DNA of 10,987 bases, from contig JAUYTF010000172.1 of the NCBI GenBank assembly GCA_030695285.1, forward strand, positions 1-10,987. The letters are read 5' to 3'. The stretch comes from Eubacteriales bacterium (GTDB lineage Bacteria > Bacillota > Clostridia > Christensenellales > CAG-138). Below are positions 1-7,800 of the stretch, in pieces. The stretch's first letter is position 1, and every line of letters starts with the position of its first letter. Position numbers and translations under genes: made by a program. The notes beneath the pieces are model-generated. The model saw nothing but the letters and a program-made list of their open reading frames with translations, was not told where the DNA came from and made no database searches.

Positions 1-38
1 ATGAAAACGAGCTCTATGCCCTGCCAGCAGGTGATTGA
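1..38 (+). CDS. Possible 3' end of an upstream gene (C-terminus only)
   Basis: Reading from base 3 gives ENELYALPAGD and then TGA at 36-38, which looks like an ordinary polar C-terminus. Frame 1 is also open across the edge, to a stop at 130-132, but would overlap the next gene's start and reads less like protein. Eleven residues cannot identify a function. A gene ending here would lie 63 bases before the helix-turn-helix gene, so the two could share a transcript. Confidence 0.3.
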   Translation, partial: ENELYALPAGD

Positions 39-60
39 CACTTTCTTGCTCGTCATGGTG

Positions 61-75
61 CATACGCGTCGTATG
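61..75. repeat. Perfect inverted repeat upstream of the HTH gene
   Basis: CATACG-CGT-CGTATG: 6-base arms with a 3-base centre, ending 26 bases before the start codon at 102 and just upstream of its ribosome-binding site. The size and position would suit an operator for a small dimeric regulator, perhaps the HTH protein itself. There is no T run after it, so it is not a terminator. Function is inferred only. Confidence 0.4.
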
Positions 76-101
76 ATTCCGGGCTTCAGAAAGGAGCGCG
101 C

Positions 102-542
102 ATGGAAACCAGTAGTAGCACCGAAGACCTGATGCGCCTTCTGCACGAAGGCGCGCTGGGGGACGTTGTCCGCGGGGACGGCTTGCTGCCGCCGTTTCCG
201 GAGTATCTCGCGCGTCTTTGCGGCGAGCGTGAAGTCGCGCGCGAGCGCGTGATTCAGCGCGCGGGCATCGAGCGCAGCTATGGGCATCAGCTCTTCAACG
301 GCACGCGCAGGCCCTCGCGCGATAAGGTGATCCAGCTGGCGCTTGGCCTCCAACTGGACTTAAAAGAGACGCAGGATCTGCTGAAGGTAGCGCGGCAAGG
401 CCAGCTTGTGCCCCAGGTCAAGCGCGATGCCGCCATTCTTTATTGCGTCATTCACAATCTTGATATCAGCCAAGTGCAATCGCTGCTGGAGAACTTCAAC
501 ATGCACATGCTTGGCAGCAAGGTATCAAAAGAGGCGACATAA
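102..542 (+). CDS. Helix-turn-helix (XRE-like) regulatory protein
   Basis: A 146-residue soluble protein. Residues about 33-98 form a lambda-repressor/XRE-like helical domain: YLARLCGEREVARERVIQRA is followed by a likely recognition region around SYGHQLFNGTRRPSRDKVIQ (59-78), and then LALGLQLDLKETQDLLKVA, the usual closing helices. The remaining C-terminal part (about 105-135) is helical and of unknown role; no ligand or catalytic domain is visible. The start is supported by AAGGAG at 91-96 with a 5-base spacer. The perfect inverted repeat at 61-75 lies just upstream and may be its operator. From memory, unverified, clostridial proteins with this RRPSRDK-type HTH often sit beside Ser/Thr protein kinase genes; whether that holds here depends on sequence left of the window. 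Target genes cannot be read from the sequence. Confidence 0.85.
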   Translation: METSSSTEDLMRLLHEGALGDVVRGDGLLPPFPEYLARLCGEREVARERVIQRAGIERSYGHQLFNGTRRPSRDKVIQLALGLQLDLKETQDLLKVARQGQLVPQVKRDAAILYCVIHNLDISQVQSLLENFNMHMLGSKVSKEAT

Positions 543-630
543 TCAAGGGCAGCGCGCAGCAAGAGCCGTGTGTGATGCGTGTTTTGTTGACCAAGGCGCG
601 ATTTTGCGTCGTGATTTGCGTTTTATTTGT

Positions 631-670
631 TTGTTCGACATTCTTTGCTATTTTTCGACAGATTTTCTAT
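631..670 (+). repeat. Two imperfect direct repeats 20 bases apart
   Basis: Each 20-base unit contains the same core TTCGACA (634-640 and 654-660) inside AT-rich flanks, so the cores sit exactly two helical turns apart. They lie in the 201-base gap between the HTH gene and the secreted-protein gene, about 85-110 bases before the latter's start. They could be a regulator-binding site; no protein can be assigned. The rest of the gap (543-743) shows no clear hairpin terminator and no convincing -35/-10 pair; TAGAAT at 698-703 is a possible -10 without a good -35. Confidence 0.3.
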
Positions 671-743
671 GTCATGAGCGCGTCTGTTTCTTGTCATTAG
701 AATAGACGGTAACCCCGTACTCATTACTATTGGAGATGTTTGT

Positions 744-1145
744 ATGAAGAAAAAATTACTCGCAGCGTTCATCCTCTTGCTCAGCCTTTGTTTTTCCGGC
801 AGCGCACTAGCGCTTGCGCCGGAATCCGAAGACAATGGCATCATTTCTCCGATGTCCGCTCTCTCCGTGAACTGCGGATTGACTCACAGCAGCGGAAGCA
901 CTTATGTCGCCTGGGCGAGCGCAACCTCCAGTGTGTCGGAGACCATCACGGTCACGGTCAAGCTTTACCGCGTCGTGGGTGGAACGCTCACACTCATCAC
1001 CTCCGGAAGCAATTCGGCCACGGGTACCAGCGTTTCTGTGAACAGATCCGCCTCCCTCTCGGCAGGCAGTTATCGCGTTGTGGCTACCGCATCTGGCAGC
1101 ATCTCCTCTTCCGCCAGCAGAACCCGCAACTACACTGTAAGCTGA
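744..1145 (+). CDS. Small secreted beta-rich protein, unknown function
   Basis: 133 residues. Positively charged MKKK, a hydrophobic core at about 5-18 and a small-residue run SGSALALA give a clear Sec signal peptide, with cleavage likely near residue 23-25. The mature part (about 108 residues) is rich in Ser, Thr, Ala and Val, with alternating beta-strand patterns (TITVTVKLYRVVGG, SAGSYRVVATASG), and ends in NYTVS, so it probably folds as a small beta-sandwich. It carries no membrane anchor, no sortase signal and no catalytic motif; Cys44 is the only Cys in the mature part. The general look recalls clostridial secreted proteins of the DUF6147 kind, a resemblance from memory only. GGAGATG at 732-738 with a 5-base spacer supports the start. 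A bidirectional terminator follows. Confidence 0.75.
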   Translation: MKKKLLAAFILLLSLCFSGSALALAPESEDNGIISPMSALSVNCGLTHSSGSTYVAWASATSSVSETITVTVKLYRVVGGTLTLITSGSNSATGTSVSVNRSASLSAGSYRVVATASGSISSSASRTRNYTVS

Positions 1146-1172
1146 ATAAATACGATCCAATCTATCACAACG

Positions 1173-1215
1173 CAAAAAGAGCGGCGTGCATCCAGCGCGC
1201 CGCTCTGCTCTTTTG
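1173..1215. terminator. Bidirectional intrinsic terminator between convergent genes
   Basis: Stem GAGCGGCG (1179-1186) pairs with CGCCGCTC (1198-1205) around an 11-base loop. On the minus strand the stem runs into TTTTT (1178-1174), ending the sigma/anti-sigma transcript. On the plus strand it runs into TGCTCTTTT (1206-1214), ending the secreted-protein transcript. Placement between two convergent stop codons (1145 and 1223) fits. Confidence 0.85.
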
Positions 1216-1222
1216 CATCAGA

Positions 1223-2119
1223 TTACGACAGTAGTTCCCAGATCAGGTCAAGCTCGACCCCCGCGTCGGCATAAATCGTCAAAACTGAGTTGTCCAATAG
1301 CACAAATCCGTCAAATGTGCCGTTTGCGCTGTCTATCGCATACAGCATGGTTCGCCCGTCCAGCACCGTTTGCTCCTTGATCTCGCCTCGAATTCCGACC
1401 GACTGCCCGTCGCCTTTGTACCATTGTTCGATCACATTTATGCTCAGATCCTCCGCTGTGCGGTAACTCGAACGCAGCGACTTACCCGTGAACAGATGAT
1501 CCGTTTCGATTGCCTCTACAAAAGTCACCCGATCGTTTGAAAACGCAAAGGCATCTATGCTGTAGACGGCCTCAAACGCCGCTATGCTCTCATAAAAAAT
1601 GGGTTCGCTCTCAAGGACGAGTTCCTCTCCCGCATCCATCGCCGCCTTCGCTTCCGCAGGCATCTCTTCCGGTACATCATAGCCACGCTCTTCATACAGC
1701 AGTTTTTCGTCGGCTTGCTCGATCTCAAGCTGCTTGTCGAACACAGTGATCACGTAATTGAATATGCCCTCCGCAATCGCGCGCCCGGCGGGAACCAGCG
1801 TGAAGAACGCAATCGCCAGCGCAATGATGATGCCTGCAAGCGCAAGCCGTCTGTGCCTGCGCATCGATCGCATCGCGTCTTGTATCTTCTCGCGCCAATC
1901 TCCGCTCGCTCTGCGATCCGCCGCGTCCAGCGCGCGGTAAAACCCGCTCCAGGATTCTAGAGGCAGTGCGGAGTTAGCTTCCGCCCGCATCACAAGCACG
2001 CGCGCAGAGACGTGGCACTGCGCGGCTAACGCCGCCGCTTCTTCTTCGGAGCGCACAAACAGCTCGTCTATCTGATACAGCCGTTTTCGAACGTATGCTT
2101 TTGCTTTTGGAGAATTCAA
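1223..2119 (-). CDS. Probable membrane anti-sigma factor
   Basis: 298 residues with one transmembrane segment at about 92-112 (LALAGIIIALAIAFFTLVPA), preceded by an Arg-rich cytoplasmic stretch (RSMRRHRR), so the N-terminal 90 residues face the cytoplasm and the acidic C-terminal 185 residues face outside. That topology, and its place directly after an ECF sigma gene, indicate an anti-sigma factor that holds the sigma at the membrane. The segment after the membrane (RAIAEGIFNYVITVFDKQ) and the C-terminal beta-rich part (about 215-298) recall DUF4367-type sensor domains of clostridial anti-sigma proteins; this is a resemblance, not a domain hit. No zinc-binding HxxxCxxC (ZAS) motif is seen. 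The start is TTG: the sigma stop codon lies within the GAGGTGA ribosome site, and the next in-frame ATG is at residue 44, inside the cytoplasmic domain. Confidence 0.8.
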   Translation of the reverse strand: MNSPKAKAYVRKRLYQIDELFVRSEEEAAALAAQCHVSARVLVMRAEANSALPLESWSGFYRALDAADRRASGDWREKIQDAMRSMRRHRRLALAGIIIALAIAFFTLVPAGRAIAEGIFNYVITVFDKQLEIEQADEKLLYEERGYDVPEEMPAEAKAAMDAGEELVLESEPIFYESIAAFEAVYSIDAFAFSNDRVTFVEAIETDHLFTGKSLRSSYRTAEDLSINVIEQWYKGDGQSVGIRGEIKEQTVLDGRTMLYAIDSANGTFDGFVLLDNSVLTIYADAGVELDLIWELLS

Positions 2120-2132
2120 ACCTTGTCACCTC
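2117..2132 (-). promoter_or_regulatory. Ribosome-binding site overlapping sigma stop codon; TTG start
   Basis: On the minus strand GAGGTGA (2132-2126) contains the sigma gene's TGA stop (2128-2126). After a 6-base spacer comes TTG (2119-2117). The overlap suggests translational coupling, which would keep anti-sigma output tied to sigma output; the weak start codon would lower the ratio. Confidence 0.7.
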
Positions 2133-2662
2133 GGTTTCAGCAGGAACAGCACCATCAACGCGAAGAAGAGGGATTGATCCGCCGCTTTTTTCACAAGCTT
2201 TCCGCGGATGCGGACAAAGCGCTGGCTCAGCGTGTTTTTGTTGATGCCCAGCTTTTCTGCCACCTCTTCAAGCGTATAGCCGTCAAAGTAGTAGAGATAA
2301 AACGCCTCCCGCATCTCCGACGGATAGCCGGCCAGCTCTTTCTTGAGCCACTCCATCGCCGCCTCACCGATTACGCTCTCCTCAACGGAGTCCCCGCTGG
2401 GAATTAGTGAAAGCAGCTCCGGCTCAGAGGGAATCTCGCGCTCGGCCTTCTTGAGCGCATTGATCCGCGCATTACGAATGCATGTGCGAAAGAATGCCAT
2501 CGGGTGCTCGATGCTGCTTGCCGGGCGGTCGTTTCTGGCAATTGTCTCCGCCAGATCCTGCATCAAATCCAGCGCATCGTCTTCGTTTCGCGCCAGTTGG
2601 AAAGCAACGCCAAGCAGCGCCTGATATTGCCGAACGAATGATTCGGAAAGCTTCTCTTGCAT
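2126..2662 (-). CDS. ECF-type RNA polymerase sigma factor
   Basis: 178 residues from the ATG at 2662. Region 2 spans about 10-75 (YQALLGVAFQLARNEDDALDLMQ, then FFRTCIRNARINALKKAER, the -10-binding and core-binding helices). Region 4 spans about 112-158: YPSEMREAFYLYYFDGYTLEE, then the helix-turn-helix VAEKLGINKNTLSQRFVRIRGKL that reads the -35 element. The short linker and size are typical of extracytoplasmic-function sigma factors. Unusually, the protein ends with a hydrophobic run SLFFALMVLFLL (164-175) before KPR. The reading frame is open further upstream to a GTG at 2719, but that overlaps the previous ORF and has no ribosome site, so the ATG is preferred even though its own site (GGGCGGGAACG) is weak. 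The anti-sigma gene follows 6 bases after the stop. Confidence 0.92.
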   Translation of the reverse strand: MQEKLSESFVRQYQALLGVAFQLARNEDDALDLMQDLAETIARNDRPASSIEHPMAFFRTCIRNARINALKKAEREIPSEPELLSLIPSGDSVEESVIGEAAMEWLKKELAGYPSEMREAFYLYYFDGYTLEEVAEKLGINKNTLSQRFVRIRGKLVKKAADQSLFFALMVLFLLKPR

Positions 2663-2697
2663 GAATCGTTCCCGCCCTGTGAAAAAGCGTATCGATG

Positions 2698-3141
2698 CTA
2701 GTCTCCCATTCTGGCACACCGATCATGTGCATCATACCATTTTTCACCGACTGAAATATAGAGTCTTTCCACGCGGTATCCGTTGTCGTACCAATCTTTG
2801 TTTCGCCAGAACAAACGGTGCGCGTTTGATGTGATAGCCTCCCAGTCAAAAGGCAGCTCCTCGATCCATTCACAAGGATCCTGGTCATACTGCCAGATGC
2901 CAATGGAATAAACCAGAACTTCCTTGCTTGTCTTCTGAAAACGCGAGAGCAGGTCTGCGACCCAAACGTCCGACGGTTGCTCGATATGGAGGATGAAGTG
3001 TCGGTATCCACGCGCCACTAGCGATTCTAAAAATCGCAAAATCTCCTGCTTGCCGGCAGAACAGCGCATGCAATAGCCGGAAATGGAGTTTGCAATCCTT
3101 GGATGAAAGTCTACGCGAATCATGCAAGCCCTTCTTTTCAC
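2698..3141 (-). CDS. Hypothetical protein, faintly SLOG/DUF1273-like
   Basis: 147 residues from GTG at 3141 (AAGAGGAG at 3158-3151, 9-base spacer). An ATG at 3123 with AGAAGGG at a 5-base spacer is an equally fair start. By eye it follows the course of the small Rossmann-like SLOG/DUF1273 (YpsA-type) proteins: GYRHFI before the first strand-loop, then DVWVADLLSRFQK, then LVYSIGIWQ, then a late WEAITSNAHRLFW. But the glycines of the usual nucleotide-binding loop (GGA-G-D) are replaced by HIEQPSD, and it stops about where the last strands of that fold would begin. It is soluble, with several Cys near the N-terminus (Cys24, Cys27). Its base composition is visibly less GC-rich than gltB/gltD. It ends 35 bases before the sigma gene and may be cotranscribed with it. 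The family assignment is weak. Confidence 0.55.
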   Translation of the reverse strand: MKRRACMIRVDFHPRIANSISGYCMRCSAGKQEILRFLESLVARGYRHFILHIEQPSDVWVADLLSRFQKTSKEVLVYSIGIWQYDQDPCEWIEELPFDWEAITSNAHRLFWRNKDWYDNGYRVERLYISVGEKWYDAHDRCARMGD

Positions 3142-3291
3142 AGTCGGATGCTCCTCTTACTGGTTACCAATTAGACAACTCAACCTATCGTTTCGTGACA
3201 GCTTTTGACATAATATATTTGTAATTCAACGGATTATGGCGCACAAATACCGATTTCCAGTGTTTTGCTACAAAAAGAACAAAAAATGAGC

Positions 3292-3316
3292 AAAAAACCC
3301 GGCGTGCTGCCGGGTT
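3292..3316 (-). terminator. Intrinsic terminator after gltD
   Basis: On the minus strand, AACCCGGC (3316-3309), a 5-base loop and GCCGGGTT (3303-3296) form a perfect 8-base-pair stem, and the T run continues to 3292 (TTTTTT). It lies about 57 bases after the gltD stop, so it ends the gltBD transcript and separates it from the sigma module. Confidence 0.9.
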
Positions 3317-3372
3317 CTGTTAGAGATGTGTTTCGGTTTTGTTTTGAGATTCAAACGTGAAGAATCCATTTC

Positions 3373-4803
3373 TTAAGAGAGCAGATATTGTTCCACTTCC
3401 TTAGCGGCGCACACGGCATCCGCACTCGCGCGAACCACGAGGCTCTGGCCTGTGCGCATATCCCCTGCTGCGAAGATGCCCGGGCGCGAGGTGGCATACG
3501 AGGTCTTATCCAGCGCAAGGCTCAGCGCCTCTGGCAAGTATGTTTCCGCGCCGACAAACCCCATGGCGATGAGCACATCTGTAGCCGGCTGTCTGTGAAT
3601 GGTGGATTCGATTTGTTTTGGCACGCGCCCGCGCCCCGTGGTTACCCACTCCACCTGTGCGGTCTCGATTGCGCTGACGCCGCCGGTCTCGTCGCCGATG
3701 ATGGAGACAGCGGTGATTTCAAACGTCCGCGGGTCCCGGCCATAGAGCCAGATGGCCTCCTGTTGACCATAGTCCGTCTTGAGCACGATCGGCCAGCGCG
3801 GCCAGGGGTTGTCCTGCGCGCGCTCTTCTGGTGCAGGCGGCATTATTTCGAGCTGAACCACTGAAGAAGCCCCCATGCGGATGCTGGTGGCGACGCAGTC
3901 ATTGCCCGTATCTCCGCCGCCGATGACGACGACTTTTCTGCCCGCGAGCGGCTTTTCCTCGGTCTCCCCTCGCAGCACGCGCCGCGTCGCATCCGCGAGA
4001 AACGGCACGGCAAGGCGCACGCCCGGCAGAGTACGGCCCGTCACCGATAGATCGCGTGGTTGCCCAGCGCCACCGCAGAGCAGCACCGCGTCAAATTTGT
4101 CCAACTCAGAAACGGGCAGATCCTTGCCCACATCCGTGTTGCAGACAAACGTGATCCCCTCCTGTTGGAGGATCTCCACGCGCTTGCGGATGAGTTCCTT
4201 GGGTAGCTTCATGTTGGGGATGCCGAACATCAACAGCCCGCCCGGCTCCTCGGATTTTTCAAACACCGTCACAGAGAACCCACGCTGGTTGAGCATATGC
4301 GCGGCGGTGAGCCCCGCGGGGCCGGAACCGACGATGGCGACGCTTTTGTTGATTCTCTCCTTTGGCATACGCGGCACAACCCAGCCCTTTTCCCAGGCCA
4401 TGTCGCTTAAAAACCGCTCGACTTCACGAATCGCAACCGGTTCGCCATTCAACCCGCAGGTGCAGGAGCCTTCGCAGAGCGCGGGGCAAACGCGGGAGGT
4501 GCTTTCGTGCAGCAGATTCGTCTTTTCAAGCCTGCGATACGCCTCTTCATAATGCCCGGTATAGACGAGATGGTTCCATTCAGGAATCAGGTTGCCAATG
4601 CTGCAGCCGGAGCCGACGCCGCGCCAGCTCACGCCCGCGTGGCAAAACGGCACGCCGCAGTTCATGCATCGCGCCGCCTGCTCCTGGATTTTGCCCTCGC
4701 TCTGCGCGGGGTGAAATGCGTCCCAGTTCTGAATCCTCTCCTGCGCGCAGCATTCTTTTGCAGTTTTGCGGTCATATTCTAAAAAACCGGTCAGTTTTCC
4801 CAT
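3373..4803 (-). CDS. gltD: Glutamate synthase [NADPH] small (beta) subunit
   Basis: 476 residues, the normal length. It oxidises NADPH on FAD and passes electrons through 4Fe-4S clusters to the FMN/3Fe-4S site of GltB in the cytoplasm. The N-terminal cluster domain has CMNCGVPFC (Cys46, 49, 54), Cys67, and CPALCEGSCTC (Cys106, 110, 114, 116). The FAD-binding site is AIVGSGPAG (156-164), followed by the usual EEPGGLLMFGIPNMKLPK. The NADPH site is VVVIGGGDTGNDC (291-303). The C-terminal FAD motif is GIFAAGDMRTGQS (442-454). All expected motifs are intact. The start has AAGGAG at 4819-4814 with a 10-base spacer. It lies 51 bases after the gltB stop with no terminator between them, so the two form one operon, ended by the terminator at 3316-3292. 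Confidence 0.98.
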   Translation of the reverse strand: MGKLTGFLEYDRKTAKECCAQERIQNWDAFHPAQSEGKIQEQAARCMNCGVPFCHAGVSWRGVGSGCSIGNLIPEWNHLVYTGHYEEAYRRLEKTNLLHESTSRVCPALCEGSCTCGLNGEPVAIREVERFLSDMAWEKGWVVPRMPKERINKSVAIVGSGPAGLTAAHMLNQRGFSVTVFEKSEEPGGLLMFGIPNMKLPKELIRKRVEILQQEGITFVCNTDVGKDLPVSELDKFDAVLLCGGAGQPRDLSVTGRTLPGVRLAVPFLADATRRVLRGETEEKPLAGRKVVVIGGGDTGNDCVATSIRMGASSVVQLEIMPPAPEERAQDNPWPRWPIVLKTDYGQQEAIWLYGRDPRTFEITAVSIIGDETGGVSAIETAQVEWVTTGRGRVPKQIESTIHRQPATDVLIAMGFVGAETYLPEALSLALDKTSYATSRPGIFAAGDMRTGQSLVVRASADAVCAAKEVEQYLLS

Positions 4804-4854
4804 TTTTAAATATCTCCTTCCGCTCGGCTCTGCCGTCTATCCCAACCGATCGCT

Positions 4855-7800
4855 TTACATCTTCAGGTCGGAGAAATCCTGCTTGCCGTGCAAGGCATCT
4901 TTCGCCGCGTCCAACCCTTTTCCCGTCTTGAGCAGGAACGCACGCTCAAGCATCTCGTCGCCCTCAAGCCCTTCTCGCTCGGCAACGTCCATGGCATCCA
5001 GCATCTCGCGGTAATCATGCGGCAGCACCTTGACGAATTTCGCGTGCGTCGTGGGCCATTTTTCGAGAATGCGCGCGGCAATCACGGAGCCGGTGTGCTT
5101 CACGTGGTTCGTGAGATGCTTATGCAGCATAACGAGATCCAGCGCGTCGAGTTTGTAGAGTGCAACGAGCTTGCGGTTGACCATGCGCTCTAAGTTGCCA
5201 TCGTCCAGCACATACGCAATGCCGCCGCTCATACCGCTGGCGAAGTTTCTGCCCACGGGGCCTAATATGACAGCGGTTCCGCCGGTCATGTATTCGCAGC
5301 CGTGGTCGCCAACGCCTTCGCAGACGGCGAGCGCGCCGCTGTTGCGCACGCAGAATCGCTCTCCCGCGCGCCCCGCCAGATACAGCTCGCCATCCGTCGC
5401 GCCAAAGAGCGCAACGTTACCGGTGAGCAGGTTGTCTTTTGCTGACCAGCCCGCGTCCTCCGGCGCCTTTACGATAATGCGCGCGCCGCACAGACCCTTG
5501 CCGAGATAGTCGTTCGTGTCGCCTTCAATGGTCAGCTCGATGCCCGCCGTGGCAAACGCGCCAAAGCTTTGCCCCGCCGTGCCGTTGAACTGCAAGCGCA
5601 CGCGTCCGTCCGGCAATCTTCCGTATTCCTTGCTGATGAAGGCGGAAACCCGCGTGGCAACCGCGCGCTCGGTGTTGCAAATTGGGCGCTTGACCAGCGC
5701 GTCACCCTGCTCGACAAGCGAGCGAACCATGTCGTGGAAGAGGCGGTTGTGGTCGTCCTTGACGGGCTTGAGATCGCGCCAGGGCAGCGGCTGATCGCCG
5801 GGGATGAGTTCGCTGAGGTCAACGCCCGCCGTCTTGGGGGACTGCTTGACCTGGATGAGATGCCCCGCCATGCCGACCATCTGATCGAGCGTGTGGAAGC
5901 CCAACTCCGCCATGCTCTCGCGCAGGTTTTGTGCGAGGAATCGCATGAGGTTGATCACGTATTCCGGCTTGCCCGTAAAGCGGGCGCGCAGTGCGGGATT
6001 TTGCGTTGCTACGCCGACCGGGCAGGTGTCGAGGTTGCAAACGCGCATCATCACGCAGCCGATGGCAACCAGCGGCAGCGTCGCAAAGCCGAACTCCTCC
6101 GCGCCCAAGAGCGCGGCGATGGCGATGTCGCGCCCGGTCATGAGCTTGCCGTCCGTCTCCACGCGGACTCTGCCGCGCAAACCGTTGGCAATCAGCGTCT
6201 GGTGCGTCTCGGCAAGGCCGAGTTCCCACGGAAGCCCCGCGTGCTGAATGCTGGTGCGCGGGCTAGCTCCCGTGCCGCCGTCGTAGCCGGAGATAAGGAT
6301 GACATCCGCGCCGCCTTTGGCAACGCCCGCAGCCACCGTGCCAACGCCCGCCTCGGAGACGAGCTTGACGTTGATGCGCGCGTCCGGGTTTGCATTTTTG
6401 AGATCGAAGATCAGCTGCGCCAAGTCTTCAATCGAGTAGATATCGTGGTGCGGGGGTGGTGAAATAAGCCCCACGCCGGGTGTTGAATGCCGTGTGCGCG
6501 CAATGCTGGGGTAAACCTTGCCCGCGGGCAGCTGTCCGCCCTCGCCGGGCTTTGCGCCCTGCGCCATCTTGATTTGAATCTCTTTTGCGGAGGCAAGATA
6601 CGGCCCCGTAACGCCAAAGCGGCCGGAGGCGATCTGCTTGATGGCGCTGTTGCGGTCGGTAAAGAGCCGCTCTGTCGCCTCGCCGCCCTCGCCGGAGTTA
6701 CTCTTGCCGCCGAGCTGGTTCATGGCCAGCGCGATGCACTCGTGCGCCTCTTTGCTGATGGAGCCATAGCTCATAGCCCCCGTCTTAAAGCGGCGAACGA
6801 TCTTCTCCACCGGCTCGACTTCCTCCACGGGGATCGGATGGCAATGGGTAAAGCCCAACAGATTGCGCAGGGAGACGGGCGCTTCGCCCTCAATGCTTCG
6901 AATATATTCTTTAAACAGCGCATAATCCCACGTGCGCACCGCTGTTTGCAGCAGGTGAATTGTCTCGGGATTATAGACGTGGTGTTCGCCGTCGCGCTTG
7001 TATTGAAACCGTCCGCCGGAGGGCAACTCGTTGATCGGAGATTCCAGCGCTTCCTTGTGGCGGCGCAGGATCTCGCGCTCCAGGTCTTCCAGCGACATGC
7101 CGCCCACGCGCGTGACCGTACCCGTAAAGAAGCGGTCAACCAGCTCCTGCGAGAGCCCAAGCGCCTCGAAGATCTGCGCGTTGTGATAGCCGTCCACACA
7201 GGAGATGCCCATCTTGGACATCACCTTGAGGATGCCGTGATCATAGCCGTGGTAGACGTGCTCCATCGCCTCTTCGAGCGAAACACCCTCGAGATGCCCT
7301 TCGTCATAGAGCGCTTCCACCGCCTCGTTGACGCCGCGCAGGTGGATACCCTTCGCGCCGTAGCCAACGAGGCAGGCAACGTGGTGCACCTCTCTTGGTT
7401 CGTAACTATCAACAATCAGCGAACAACCGCCGCGCAATCCCTTGCGGATCAGGTGGTGATGCACGCCAGCTGTCGCCAGCAGAGACGGAATCGGCACAAG
7501 CGTTTCGCTCGCCAGCCGGTCGGTGAGTACGAGGATTGATGCGCTGTTTTTGATTGCGCGCTCTGCCGCGGCAAAGAACGCATCCAGCCCCGCCTCTAAC
7601 CCCAGCTTAGGGTCAAATACCATATCCAGCTGCGCCGCGCCAAACCCCGGAATGCCGGAGAGCAGCCGCTCCAGATTCACCGTCTGCAAAATCGGAGAAG
7701 ACAGGTGGATCTTTCTGCAGTTGTCCGGCTGATCCAGCGTCGGGTCGCCGTTGGGGCCCAAGAATACGTCCATACCGACCACGCATTCTTCCTGAATCGC

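Noticed and set aside
744..830. Lipoprotein signal in the small secreted protein (LSLC at residues 12-16)
   Set aside because: The residue before Cys is Leu, not Gly/Ala/Ser, and a good ordinary cleavage region follows at 21-25.
2663..2719. Longer sigma factor starting at GTG 2719
   Set aside because: No ribosome site before it, overlap with the upstream ORF's end, and the added 19 residues do not extend region 2.
3160..3215. ECF-type autoregulatory promoter (GAAAC then GTC) before the small ORF and sigma gene
   Set aside because: The distance from GAAAC to the GTC element is about 13-14 bases, shorter than the usual 16, and no sigma-A pair is convincing either. The promoter of this operon remains unassigned.
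5532..7539. Long plus-strand open frames opposite gltB (for example about 5569-6462 and 6487-7539)
   Set aside because: They are antisense shadows of the GC-rich gltB codons; they lack ribosome sites and recognisable domains, while gltB motifs are intact throughout.
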